64,000 nt of DNA from Mannheimia indoligenes (GCF_036880405.1 NZ_JBAJJM010000004.1:81696-145695), one strand, 5' to 3'. Positions 35,464 to 44,288 are shown, counted from the stretch's first letter. Translations and numbers: made by a program. Notes: generated from the letters alone by a model not told the origin.

Positions 35464-35472
35464 TTTTGTTCC

Positions 35473-37287
35473 TTATTTTATTTTACGACGATATTTTTGT
35501 TGGCTGCTAGTTGGCTTATCAGGAATAGTCATCTCAATTAATCCGGCATCTAATGCGGGTTTTAAATAACGCTCACGGAAATTTTTACTGTCTTTTAAAT
35601 TTAATAATGATTTCAAACTATTACGATCTAATTCAAGATTGCCTAATACCCCTAGTAATAACATAACTTGAGGGGTGGCTTGGGGGGTACTTGAGGGGTA
35701 ACTTGGGGGGGAGACTTGAGGGGATACCCCATAAGTCAAAGTACCATCATAAGAAAATACGCCATCATACCTATCTGATAAAGCTTTTGTTGAAAGCGTA
35801 TAATAAGTTGCCTTTCCTGTTTTCTGCTTTTCCAACAAACCTTTTTGATTAGTTAGTTTGGCTAATAATCGGGTTACTGAGGAATTATCTAAATCAGAAA
35901 GTGAACGTAATGATTGGTTATTGACAAACCCTGTTTCTTTAGCAAGTACAAGAGCCATTGCTTCATCATCACTTAGTTCTTCTTCTTTGAATTTAGCAAG
36001 CCAACTCAGCTGACTTTCATTGAAAAACTGATGTAGAAGATAAATTGCTTGAAAGTAATGCCCAAAGTGATCACTAATAAACACAGGTTTAGATAAATCA
36101 GCATTACTAAGTTCCTGACGAATTTTGCGTATTCCTGAACCTTTTGTTTCAGCAAAATTCAAATCATATAAAACGGTGGCTAATACAGGATTACGTAGTT
36201 TTGAACCATATTCTCCTAATTGTTCGGTAGGTTTGAGAGAATATCCCGCATTTTTGACTTCCAAGCGATTATCAAATCGTATAATGATAGTAGGCGATTT
36301 AGTGAGATAATCTCGGTGCATTACTGCATTAACTAACGTTTCACGAACCACTTTATAAGGCAGTTTAGAGACATCACTACGTTGCAGGCTATTGTCTTCC
36401 ATTTTAAACATTCGTGGCATATCACTTAAAATTTCTCTCTCCAGTTTAGGAATTAAGAAAATAAGAGCTTCTCTTAGATCCATTGTAGAAATAATGCCAT
36501 CTTGTTGCCATTCAATACCTCGAATTCGCACATAATCTATTCTCATATCGGGTAAGAGTCGGCGTAATGCAAGTGGTTTACCTAACATTAAAAGACCGGC
36601 AACATTGGGTACAAATTCACCATTTTGGCGTACGACCAAATTTAATGCTAATAACATTTCCTCGTCATTAGCTTGTAATTCTTCAGCATCAGGTCGAACT
36701 TTTTCCCGTAGTTTACGATACTGCATAATTGCTCTAGGATCGAGATCGTCCCAATGTGCAGATGGAAGAATAGTTTGCTCAAAGCTACTCCCTAATTTTG
36801 CTAAAAGTATTGGCTCTAATTCAGTTTGGGAGCACTCATAATCGCTATTTACTCCTCGTCGCCATACCCCAGTTTTACGACGATTTTTACTATCTAATTT
36901 TCCTTTAAATATGCAAGGTTTTGCATTGGTCGGTAATTCAGGTACAAAAATAAGCAACACATTTTTGCCATCAATTATCGATAATTGAGGCTCTGCAACT
37001 TGAATAGGGATCGGTTGTTCAAACTGTTCACGACAATTTGTTTGCAGTTCGTTTAGTAACTTATCGCGATTTGTAATACCTGCAACCCAATAATTTTCAT
37101 GTTCCTCATCAGGCTCGGCAATACCTAATAACAGATAGCCTCCACCTAAGTCAGGTTCATTGGCGAATGCATTAATACTTTGCATTATCGAACTGCCAAT
37201 CTCTGAACCTAATTTAGCTTCTAGACGACCACTTTCTTGATACTGCTGTAATTGCTCAAATAATTCTTGTGCTGAAATATCTAACAT
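35473..37287 (-). CDS. AlbA_2/HATPase-type DNA-binding ATPase embedded in the restriction locus
   Basis: 604 residues. An N-terminal AlbA_2 (Schlafen-type) domain (about 10-130) shows ESGRLEAKLGSEIGSS and LGGGYLLLGIAEP. A central GHKL-type ATPase segment shows RETLVNAVMHRDY and EVKNAGYSLKPTEQLGEYGSKLRNP. Winged-helix-like segments follow, then a degenerate SPQV/TPQ repeat hinge (about 521-541) and a last DNA-binding-like domain. ATG 37287 (MLDISAQELFEQL, preceded by GGGAAT) is preferred to a start 15 codons upstream. Such proteins often accompany type I loci; role unproven (regulation or added defence). The hinge contains a C7 tract and a compensated frameshift, reported separately. Confidence 0.82.
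   Translation of the reverse strand: MLDISAQELFEQLQQYQESGRLEAKLGSEIGSSIMQSINAFANEPDLGGGYLLLGIAEPDEEHENYWVAGITNRDKLLNELQTNCREQFEQPIPIQVAEPQLSIIDGKNVLLIFVPELPTNAKPCIFKGKLDSKNRRKTGVWRRGVNSDYECSQTELEPILLAKLGSSFEQTILPSAHWDDLDPRAIMQYRKLREKVRPDAEELQANDEEMLLALNLVVRQNGEFVPNVAGLLMLGKPLALRRLLPDMRIDYVRIRGIEWQQDGIISTMDLREALIFLIPKLEREILSDMPRMFKMEDNSLQRSDVSKLPYKVVRETLVNAVMHRDYLTKSPTIIIRFDNRLEVKNAGYSLKPTEQLGEYGSKLRNPVLATVLYDLNFAETKGSGIRKIRQELSNADLSKPVFISDHFGHYFQAIYLLHQFFNESQLSWLAKFKEEELSDDEAMALVLAKETGFVNNQSLRSLSDLDNSSVTRLLAKLTNQKGLLEKQKTGKATYYTLSTKALSDRYDGVFSYDGTLTYGVSPQVSPPSYPSSTPQATPQVMLLLGVLGNLELDRNSLKSLLNLKDSKNFRERYLKPALDAGLIEMTIPDKPTSSQQKYRRKIK
35668..35727 (-). repeat. Degenerate 12-bp tandem repeat with +1/-1 slip, five units
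   Basis: On the coding strand the five units are of 12, 13, 12, 11 and 12 bases, on the pattern GTTACCCCTCAA. Unit 2 has a C7 run (35705-35711), one base over length, and unit 4 is one base short, so the frame is restored over 60 bases. Confidence 0.85.
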
Positions 37288-37342
37288 TATTCCCCCATTG
37301 CATTGCTTTAATTTTAGCAAAAAATTGCTCAATTTTAACCGC

Positions 37343-38677
37343 TTACACCTTTACTTTTCCTGTAACAACCTGCGTGATTAATGCCGAGCGGTATTCTTTT
37401 AGTCGTTCGATAACGCGTTCAATTTTATGTTGTAAGCGGTCGATTTTGGCGGTTTCGGTATCAAGGTAGTTTACAATCGTGGTTTGTTCGCTTTCGGGAG
37501 GAAATGCTATCTCAAAATTTCCTAGAACTTGCGTAGTTAATTGGTTAATTGTTGATGTTAAGTAGTTCCCTAGTTGGGACTTAAATAACTCGGAACTTAA
37601 TACATAATAGATGAACCGTTTATATGGGCTTCTAAATACAGTCATAAAAGCACCAAATGTTTGTCCAATAGCATCACCCTCAATAACTGTACATTTTCCA
37701 ATTAATGCACGGCTTCCATTCCTTGAACAAATTAAAATATCATTTTCAGTTGTTTGCATTTTTTTAGGGATATCTTTATTAACATAGACATTGTCATTAA
37801 GTAATAGCTTTCCATTTTGTACATTTGATGAGCGTAAAACTAAAATAGCATTTTCATCATTTGTAATATCTTCTGGCGAGTAGGTTAAACCTAAAACAAT
37901 TTCTCCAACATATTTTAGTCTAGTTATTAACCAATGCTCTGGCACTTCTCCTAACCATTCAATACCTGAATTCCGTAGGGGAGCGTTACTACCGCTTAAT
38001 GTTTCGTTATCATTTGGGGCTGTAGGTAAACGAACTCTACCGCATACTGTTTCTGTAATTAATGCAGTCCGTTTTTCGCTGAGCTTTTCCAACAATGCTT
38101 GTTGGTGGCTGATCAAGCGGTCGATTTTTTCGGTTTTTTTGTCAAGGAAGTTGGCGATAGATACTTGTTCTTCATTTGGAGGTAATGCTATAACATAATT
38201 ATTTAAAAAATCCGATGGAATTCGTTTTAGCCCTCCTGCACCTATCATAGAGCCAGCTGCTAAGTCCATAAAAGTATTTTCTTGTAAACGATAGAATAAA
38301 TAACGATTGAAACAATTTTTTGATCTTAAGACGTAAATTTCAGATGATCCAAAGCCAATACCGTTTACTAAATTATTTGCTATAGCAAAATTTTTATTTT
38401 CAAAGCACGGAGTAACTTTAGCAATTAGCAAATCACCATTTTGGAAATAGGTATAGCTATTATAGACCTCACTAATTTGTCTAGTCTCGTCGAGTAATAA
38501 ATTACCTAGTTTTAGCTTTTCCATAGGAATGAAACTACATTCTTGATCTAATTTTTCTAAGTTAGATTTTTTAGGATTAAGCTCTGAAATATATTTGATT
38601 TTTGTAACTGACCATTCATTAGGCACATCTCCCAACCATTCCACGCCGCTTGGTTTATATTTTTCGTATCGTTTCAT
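37343..38677 (-). CDS. hsdS: Type I specificity subunit HsdS, full length with two target-recognition domains
   Basis: 444-residue DNA-recognition subunit. It has two similar halves: TRD1 opens with PSGVEWLGDVPNEW and TRD2 with NSGIEWLGEVPEHW. Each half ends in a coiled-coil spacer helix (KIDRLISHQQALLEKLSEKRTALITETV near 190-217 and KIDRLQHKIERVIERLKEYRSALITQVV at the C-terminus). Each TRD would read one half of a bipartite target; the target cannot be read from sequence. ATG 38677 (MKRYEKYK) has AAGGAA 10 bases upstream; an in-frame TTG at 38683 is an alternative. It lies 41 bases downstream of hsdM. Confidence 0.93.
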   Translation of the reverse strand: MKRYEKYKPSGVEWLGDVPNEWSVTKIKYISELNPKKSNLEKLDQECSFIPMEKLKLGNLLLDETRQISEVYNSYTYFQNGDLLIAKVTPCFENKNFAIANNLVNGIGFGSSEIYVLRSKNCFNRYLFYRLQENTFMDLAAGSMIGAGGLKRIPSDFLNNYVIALPPNEEQVSIANFLDKKTEKIDRLISHQQALLEKLSEKRTALITETVCGRVRLPTAPNDNETLSGSNAPLRNSGIEWLGEVPEHWLITRLKYVGEIVLGLTYSPEDITNDENAILVLRSSNVQNGKLLLNDNVYVNKDIPKKMQTTENDILICSRNGSRALIGKCTVIEGDAIGQTFGAFMTVFRSPYKRFIYYVLSSELFKSQLGNYLTSTINQLTTQVLGNFEIAFPPESEQTTIVNYLDTETAKIDRLQHKIERVIERLKEYRSALITQVVTGKVKV

Positions 38678-38724
38678 TTGCAAAAAATTCCTTTATTTCG
38701 ACCGCTTGTTTTAGTAACAGTAGC

Positions 38725-40923
38725 TTATATTTCACCCAACATAGCCACTATTTCTGCCTCTAATTCATCAATTTCTGCTTTGATGTTGGCAAGCGGACGT
38801 GGTGGTTGGTATTGATAAAAGTGGCGGTTAATCGGAATTTCATAGCCGATTTTCGTTTTGCTGTAGTCAATCCACGCATTATCTATATGCGGAAGCACTT
38901 CTTTTGCTAAATAGTCTTCACAGTGGGTTTTGACTAATTTAACCAACTCATCGGGCTTTCCGTCTTTATAATCCACCGGTAAAGGCAGGTGGATATTAGA
39001 CGGTAGCGGAACAAGTTCGGTATCACGTAATTGCGAATCCGGCTCCGGGTTGCCTTTGCTGTCTAGGCAGATTTCAGCGGTTTCATCTCGTTCACTTAGA
39101 GCGTCTAAAATGGCTTTTTTAAGCGGGGCTGCCGGTTTGAAATCTAACGCTTTTAATGCGTTGTCGAACCGTTTCATAAAGAGAGAGCGGTTTTTGTATA
39201 GCTCATCACCAATTGTGGATAATGCCGTTAAAATAGCCTGTTGTTGGCGTTTGCCTTCGGCTTCTTCTTTGGCAATTTCAGCTTCATCTTTGCGTTTTTT
39301 ACTTACCGCTAAGTTGATAAATGCCGTTTGGCTTTTTACTCGTTCAATACGTTCTGCACTTGCTTGAAAATTTAAGCGTAAAGGGCGTTCTACCGTGAGT
39401 TTTAAATAGCCGAAATCTTGGTTGTTAAAGATTTTGCTGCAAATTTTTGTTGAAATTTGACCGCTTGCTTGGTCTTTAAAATCGGTATAAAGCTGAGTTA
39501 AGTCTTCAATTTGGGCTTGTGATAGTTCATTGCGTTTATCGCCCAAACTTTTTGCCATTTTCTGATAATGCTGAGTGCCGTCAATCAGTTGCACTTTGCC
39601 TTTTCGTTGTGGCGATTTCTTGTTACTCACAATCCACACATAGGTGTAAATGCCTGTGTTGTAAAAGAGTTGGTCCGGAAGGGCAATAATGGCTTCTAAC
39701 CAGTCGTTCTCAATAATCCAGCGGCGAATGTTGCTTTCGCCCGAGCCTGCATCGCCTGTAAATAATGGCGAGCCGTTAAATACCACCGCGATGCGTGAAC
39801 CGCCTTCTTTAATAGGCTTCATTTTAGAAATCATATGTTGTAAAAAGAGCAGTGAGCCGTCATTAATGCGAGGCAAGCCTGCTCCAAAACGACCGTCAAA
39901 ACCACTTTTTGCTTCATCATTAATGAAATCTTGCTCATTTTTCCACTCTACGCCGAAAGGCGGATTAGAGAACATATAATCAAAAGTTTGATCGGGGTGT
40001 CCGTCTTTTGGCATAAAGCCGTTATCGTTGTTTTTGTTGTTTTTTACGCCGAGTGTATCGCCGTAAATAAGATTGCTGATAGGCTCGTCTTTAATTAATA
40101 AATCCGCACAACAGATGGCATAAGACTCAGCATTATACTCTTGTCCGTATAGCTGTAAGTTAATACTACTGTTATAGCCTTTTAAATACTTTTCAGATTC
40201 TGAAAGCATTCCGCCCGTACCTGCGGTAGGGTCATAAATGCGGGCAATGGCGTGAGGTTTACTTAAACGTTCTTCATCTTCTGCGAAAATTAAATTCACC
40301 ATTAAATTAATGACTTCACGTGGGGTAAAGTGATCTCCGGCTTCTTCATTCGCTTGTTCATTAAATTTACGTACCAATTCTTCAAAAATATAGCCCATTT
40401 GCAGATTAGAAATAGAGCTTGGCGATAAATCAATGTTGTTTGCTTTCAGATCTTTATGAAATTGTGAAAGTACCGCATATAAGCGATTACTGTTATCTAA
40501 TTTTTCAATCTCATTTTCAAATTCAAATTTAGCAAAAATATCTTTTGCTTTCGCAGAAAAGCCCTGTAAATATTTGGTTAAATTCGCAACGATATGGTCT
40601 TGATCGGCTAACAGACGTTGGAGGTTGTAGCCACTTGTATTGTAAAGTGGTTGTGTGCGGCTAGGATCTGCAACTTTGGTGAGTGCTTTTTCATATAAAT
40701 CGCCTTTCGGGGCTTTATTGCCTTGTGCATTGAGTTCATCTGCTTTGGCTTTCATTGCATCTGTATAAGGAGATAAAATTGCATCAAAACGAGCCAAAAC
40801 AATTAACGGTAGCATTACTCGGCGATATTGTGGTGGACGATAAGTACCGCGTAACATATTCGCCATATTCCAAATAACAGATGAAATAGTAGATTGTTTG
40901 GTTTGAAAGTTAGTTGTTGTCAT
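38725..40923 (-). CDS. hsdM: Type I DNA methyltransferase subunit HsdM (long form)
   Basis: 732-residue N6-adenine methyltransferase subunit. An N-terminal helical HsdM_N domain (about 10-160) precedes the Rossmann domain with AdoMet motif I DPTAGTGGM (about 231-239) and catalytic motif IV NPPF (about 319-322). It is about 200 residues longer than EcoKI-type HsdM. The extra C-terminal region (about 520-732) is rich in charged helix (SKKRKDEAEIAKEEAEGKRQ) and ends with the conserved EIPINRHFYQYQPPRPL block and a Glu-rich coil. Its start overlaps the upstream half-size S gene by 14 bases, implying translational coupling. Frame intact. Confidence 0.94.
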   Translation of the reverse strand: MTTTNFQTKQSTISSVIWNMANMLRGTYRPPQYRRVMLPLIVLARFDAILSPYTDAMKAKADELNAQGNKAPKGDLYEKALTKVADPSRTQPLYNTSGYNLQRLLADQDHIVANLTKYLQGFSAKAKDIFAKFEFENEIEKLDNSNRLYAVLSQFHKDLKANNIDLSPSSISNLQMGYIFEELVRKFNEQANEEAGDHFTPREVINLMVNLIFAEDEERLSKPHAIARIYDPTAGTGGMLSESEKYLKGYNSSINLQLYGQEYNAESYAICCADLLIKDEPISNLIYGDTLGVKNNKNNDNGFMPKDGHPDQTFDYMFSNPPFGVEWKNEQDFINDEAKSGFDGRFGAGLPRINDGSLLFLQHMISKMKPIKEGGSRIAVVFNGSPLFTGDAGSGESNIRRWIIENDWLEAIIALPDQLFYNTGIYTYVWIVSNKKSPQRKGKVQLIDGTQHYQKMAKSLGDKRNELSQAQIEDLTQLYTDFKDQASGQISTKICSKIFNNQDFGYLKLTVERPLRLNFQASAERIERVKSQTAFINLAVSKKRKDEAEIAKEEAEGKRQQQAILTALSTIGDELYKNRSLFMKRFDNALKALDFKPAAPLKKAILDALSERDETAEICLDSKGNPEPDSQLRDTELVPLPSNIHLPLPVDYKDGKPDELVKLVKTHCEDYLAKEVLPHIDNAWIDYSKTKIGYEIPINRHFYQYQPPRPLANIKAEIDELEAEIVAMLGEI

Positions 40924-41518
40924 CGTGTATTCCTTGTAATGCGTTTAAAATTTGTTCTGATTTAGCTTGATTGTATTCTTGTCGTAATAGAGCTAGTTTT
41001 TGGTATCGTTCGGCTTCATCTTCAGCTTGCTTATACATTGATAAAAGAGTTTGCTGCTGTGAAAAATTCGGAATAATAATGGGAGCATCTTTTATCGTTG
41101 CAATATTGAGCATAGAAAGAAAAGAACCACGGCTATGCATTGAAAAATATCGCTTAATTTGTGGAGCATTATTCAAATACCATACTAAAAATTCAGCACT
41201 TACTTTGGGGCTATTTAGCTCAATAATGATGAATTGGTTACTGACTAGTACATTATCCTTTTCAGAGCCTGTAAATAAGTATGCTCGATTATCTCCACGA
41301 GTACTGAGAATAATATTGTTAGTTTTTAAAATCGGTTTTGAGGGATAGTCCCATATAATTTGCGAGAGCTCCTCTATTTCAATTTTCCCGTTATCTTTCG
41401 GGAGATCTTTAATTTGAAGAAGGCGGACATCACCTTCTTTTACAAATTGTAGAGAATCTCTTAGTGTATATCCTGTGCTTATTGTAGCAATGCGTTTTAA
41501 TAACACGGTATTTTTCAT
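40910..41518 (-). CDS. Half-size HsdS-like specificity protein
   Basis: 202 residues: one HsdS-type target-recognition domain (TISTGYTLRDSLQF, VRLLQIKDLP, NNIILSTRGDNRAYL, VSNQFIIIEL) followed by one helical spacer (QQQTLLSMYKQAEDEAERYQKLALLRQEYNQAKSEQI in parts). A second TRD is absent. It is the first gene of the restriction operon and overlaps hsdM by 14 bases. It is not a fragment of the neighbouring hsdS, since its TRD differs and it lacks the EWLGDVP entry motif. Half-S proteins can dimerise to read symmetric targets, so it may give the methylase a second specificity; a structural or regulatory role is equally possible. Confidence 0.83.
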   Translation of the reverse strand: MKNTVLLKRIATISTGYTLRDSLQFVKEGDVRLLQIKDLPKDNGKIEIEELSQIIWDYPSKPILKTNNIILSTRGDNRAYLFTGSEKDNVLVSNQFIIIELNSPKVSAEFLVWYLNNAPQIKRYFSMHSRGSFLSMLNIATIKDAPIIIPNFSQQQTLLSMYKQAEDEAERYQKLALLRQEYNQAKSEQILNALQGIHDDNN

Positions 41519-41614
41519 TGCAGTATTCCTTATACAGCTTTTGTAATGAGCTTATTGTATCTTTAATTTTAATTAAGTCAATGCTATATTTTAAATACTG
41601 TAATTATTTTTTAT

Positions 41615-41660
41615 AAAAATTAACCGCTTGTAGATTTTCATCTACAAGCGGTTAATTTTT
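41615..41660 (-). terminator. Inverted uptake-signal terminator after rph
   Basis: Perfect 21-bp stem (41615-41635 with 41640-41660), tetraloop TTTC, containing ACCGCTTGTAG and CTACAAGCGGT with A/T tracts at the ends. It separates rph from the restriction operon downstream on the same strand. Intervening bases 41519-41614 must hold the restriction-operon promoter. Confidence 0.85.
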
Positions 41661-41678
41661 GCTGGAAATTTGCAAATA

Positions 41679-42395
41679 CTATGATGCCAACGCTTTACGT
41701 TGAGCATCAACTAACTGGTTAATTCCTTGCTTCGCTAAATCTAATAAAGTCAGTAATTCCTCGTGAGAGAACGGCTCACCTTCGGCTGTACCTTGTACTT
41801 CCACTAATCTGCCATCTTCTACCATCACCACATTCATATCGGTTTCAGCGTTGGAATCTTCCACATATTCTAAATCGCACACGGCTTCGCCTTCTACAAT
41901 ACCGACAGAAATTGCCGCCACTAAACCTTTCATTGGGTTGGTTTTCAATGTGCCGTTTGCCACTAATTTATTCATTGCATCATATAATGCCACGCAAGCC
42001 CCCGTGATAGATGCGGTGCGAGTGCCGCCGTCTGCTTGGATAACATCGCAATCAACCGTTATGGTGCGTTCACCAAGAGCTTTTAAATCCACTACCGCAC
42101 GTAAAGAACGGGCGATTAAGCGTTGAATTTCCATTGTGCGTCCGCCTTGCTTGCCTTTTGCCGCTTCACGTTGGGTGCGAGAATGGGTTGCTCGAGGCAA
42201 CATTCCATATTCAGCCGTAACCCAGCCTTGTTGCTGACCTTTTAAAAAGCGAGGCACGGTTTCTTCCACCGTGGCGTTACATAACACTTTGGTTTCGCCG
42301 AACTCAATTAACACCGAACCTTCAGCGTAACGAGTGTAGTTACGGGTAATTTTAATTTCTCTAACTTGGTTATTTGCTCGATTATTTGGACGCAT
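41679..42395 (-). CDS. rph: Ribonuclease PH
   Basis: Phosphorolytic 3'-5' exoribonuclease that trims tRNA 3' ends. 238 residues, full length (unlike the frameshifted E. coli K-12 rph). The N-terminus MRPNNRANNQVREIKITRNYTRYAEGSVLIEFGETKVLCNATV and the blocks RSLRAVVDLKALGERTITVDCDVIQADGGTRTASITG are diagnostic. It is divergent from yicC; the usual rph-yicC divergent pair of gammaproteobacteria is therefore retained, with a repeat hairpin in the 129-base spacer. Confidence 0.96.
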   Translation of the reverse strand: MRPNNRANNQVREIKITRNYTRYAEGSVLIEFGETKVLCNATVEETVPRFLKGQQQGWVTAEYGMLPRATHSRTQREAAKGKQGGRTMEIQRLIARSLRAVVDLKALGERTITVDCDVIQADGGTRTASITGACVALYDAMNKLVANGTLKTNPMKGLVAAISVGIVEGEAVCDLEYVEDSNAETDMNVVMVEDGRLVEVQGTAEGEPFSHEELLTLLDLAKQGINQLVDAQRKALAS

Positions 42396-42473
42396 TTTCT
42401 TTTCCTTTTTGCTAAAATTTTTACCATTTTAACAAAGAAAACAGTAGAATGTGATTTTTCTTTAGCAAGATTT

Positions 42474-42497
42474 GTAGGGGCGGAATATTTTCCGCCC
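42474..42497. repeat. Dispersed palindrome copy (rph-yicC spacer)
   Basis: GTAGGGGCGGAA followed by TATT and TTCCGCCC; GGGCGGAA (42478-42485) pairs with TTCCGCCC (42490-42497). The outer right arm is missing, as in the copy at 15333. Confidence 0.65.
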
Positions 42498-42524
42498 AAT
42501 AATATAAAAACACAAGGAATAACA

Positions 42525-43388
42525 ATGATTTATAGTATGACAGCCTTTGCCCATTTAGAAATTAAAAAGGAGTGGGGCAATGCAGTGTGGGAAATTCGCT
42601 CGGTAAACCAACGATTTTTAGAAACCTATTTCCGCCTACCGGAGCAGTTTCGCAACCTTGAAATGACTTTGCGTGAACGCCTACGTTCCGCTTTAACCCG
42701 TGGCAAGGTAGAATGTAGTTTGCGTATCGATTTAAGCAAAACCCAAAACAGTGAAATTGCGTTAAATAAAGGCTATGCCGAGCAGGTGATACAATCGCTT
42801 AAATGGATTAAAGAAACCGCAAACGAGGGCGAAATCAACCTTGTTGATGTATTGCGTTTTCCGGGCGTGGTGGATACGGAAAGCCAAGATTTAGACCAAA
42901 TCACCCAAGATCTATTAGATGGTTTTGAACAAATTCTTGTTGATTTCATTGCGATGCGTGCGAGAGAAGGTGAAAACGTGCAAGCCTTAATTCAACAGCG
43001 TTTAGAGGCAATTTCTGTTGAGGCGGCGAAAGTACAAACCTTAATGCCTGAAATTCTGCAATGGCAGAAAGAGCGTTTACAGCAACGTTTTGATGAGCTG
43101 AATTTACAGCTTGAGCCACAACGTTTAGAGCAAGAAATGGTGCTGCTTGCTCAACGTGTGGATGTGGCGGAAGAATTAGACCGCTTGCAACTCCACGTTA
43201 AAGAAACCACCAATATTCTGAAAAAAGGTGGAGCAGTGGGGCGTAAATTAGATTTTATGATGCAAGAGCTTAATCGTGAATCTAACACGCTTGCGTCAAA
43301 ATCCATTAATGCAGAGGTAACTAATTCTGCGGTGGAACTTAAAGTGTTAATCGAACAAATGCGTGAGCAAATTCAGAATTTAGAATAG
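42525..43388 (+). CDS. yicC: YicC/YloC-type endoribonuclease
   Basis: 287-residue protein of the YicC family, recently described as RNA endonucleases affecting small-RNA turnover. The N-terminal domain opens MIYSMTAFA and contains WEIRSVNQRFLETYFRLPEQFRNLE; the C-terminal DUF1732 domain includes QEMVLLAQRVDVAEELDRLQLHVKET and GRKLDFMMQELNRESNTLASKS. The frame is open a further 53 codons upstream, but ATG 42525 has AAGGAA in front and gives the family start. It is 9 bases from ygfZ, so the two are cotranscribed. Confidence 0.93.
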   Translation: MIYSMTAFAHLEIKKEWGNAVWEIRSVNQRFLETYFRLPEQFRNLEMTLRERLRSALTRGKVECSLRIDLSKTQNSEIALNKGYAEQVIQSLKWIKETANEGEINLVDVLRFPGVVDTESQDLDQITQDLLDGFEQILVDFIAMRAREGENVQALIQQRLEAISVEAAKVQTLMPEILQWQKERLQQRFDELNLQLEPQRLEQEMVLLAQRVDVAEELDRLQLHVKETTNILKKGGAVGRKLDFMMQELNRESNTLASKSINAEVTNSAVELKVLIEQMREQIQNLE

Positions 43389-43397
43389 GAACAAAAT

Positions 43398-44285
43398 ATG
43401 ACATTGAGTTGTAAAGTGAGCCAAGCTTACCCTGAACTGCGTATGCAACTTTCCCAATATTGTCTAATTGATATTTCAGGCGTAGATGCAGAGAAATATC
43501 TACAAGGACAATTAACCTGTGATGTCACAAAAATTGAGGTAGGCAGCCATACGCTAACCAGCCATTGTGATCCAAAGGGCAAAATGAGTGCGTTACTGCG
43601 TTTGTACCGTGCGGAAACTGAAAAATTTATTGCCATTATCCATCGTGATTTAATGCCCGAAGCCCTAACGCAATTAAAAAAATATGCGGTGTTCTCAAAA
43701 GTTACTTTCACCGAATTAGACACCCCAATTTATGGCGTGGCAGGCGAAGAAGCATTTGCAAAATTAAGTGAAAAAACGACCGCTTTAATGCTTACACAAG
43801 GGCAAAAACGAGCAATTGTTTGGGGAGAACAACTTGAAACTAATGCAGATGGACAACTTTGGACGTTAATGGATATTCAAGACGGTATTCCTGTTTTATT
43901 GAAAGCCAATCAGTTTGAACTGATTCCACAAGCGGCGAATTTACAGCTGCTGGAAAATGCAATTTCTTTCACTAAAGGTTGCTATATCGGGCAAGAAACG
44001 GTGGCGAGAGCGAAATATCGTGGAGCAAACAAACGAGCGTTATTTACCCTTGTGGGCAAATTTGAAGGTGAAGTTGCTCTACCTGAACCGAGTTCAGCGG
44101 TTGAAATGCAGTTAGGCGAAAGCTGGAAAAGCACAGGAACAGTATTATCAAGCTCAGCACACGACAGCACGTTATGGGTTCAAGTTGTGCTGAATAAAGA
44201 GATAGAACCCGATGCTCAATTTAGAGTAAAGGGTGTGAATGTGCAGATGGCAAAACTGCCGTATAGTTTGGAAGAAAGCGAGTAA
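43398..44285 (+). CDS. ygfZ: tRNA-modifying/iron-sulfur repair protein YgfZ
   Basis: 295-residue folate-binding protein of the GcvT-like fold, required for activity of some iron-sulfur enzymes, including tRNA-modifying MiaB. The signature KGCYIGQE (about 194-201, with its conserved cysteine) is intact, followed by TVARAKYRGANKRALF. The N-terminal block IDISGVDAEKYLQGQLTCDV is also typical. It lies 9 bases after yicC and is followed by a terminator facing the convergent ferredoxin gene, a plausible functional neighbour. Confidence 0.94.
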   Translation: MTLSCKVSQAYPELRMQLSQYCLIDISGVDAEKYLQGQLTCDVTKIEVGSHTLTSHCDPKGKMSALLRLYRAETEKFIAIIHRDLMPEALTQLKKYAVFSKVTFTELDTPIYGVAGEEAFAKLSEKTTALMLTQGQKRAIVWGEQLETNADGQLWTLMDIQDGIPVLLKANQFELIPQAANLQLLENAISFTKGCYIGQETVARAKYRGANKRALFTLVGKFEGEVALPEPSSAVEMQLGESWKSTGTVLSSSAHDSTLWVQVVLNKEIEPDAQFRVKGVNVQMAKLPYSLEESE

Positions 44286-44288
44286 AAG

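Noticed and set aside
35668..35727. CRISPR-like array in the C-rich repeat
   Set aside because: Units are 11-13 bp without spacers and lie inside a coding frame.
38725..40923. Suspicion that the 732-residue HsdM is a gene fusion or frameshift product
   Set aside because: The C-terminal extension ends in a conserved-looking EIPINRHFYQYQPPRPL block found in long-form HsdM proteins, and the frame is continuous.
32392..41518. The restriction locus as a recently acquired island
   Set aside because: Exact uptake signals occur within or beside it (near 34250 and 38700), base composition looks similar to neighbours, and there are no integrase, tRNA or direct-repeat borders. Long residence or exchange within the family is more likely.
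40910..41518. The half-size S gene as a truncated duplicate of the downstream hsdS
   Set aside because: The amino-acid sequences of their recognition domains and spacers differ clearly, and the gene is translationally coupled to hsdM.
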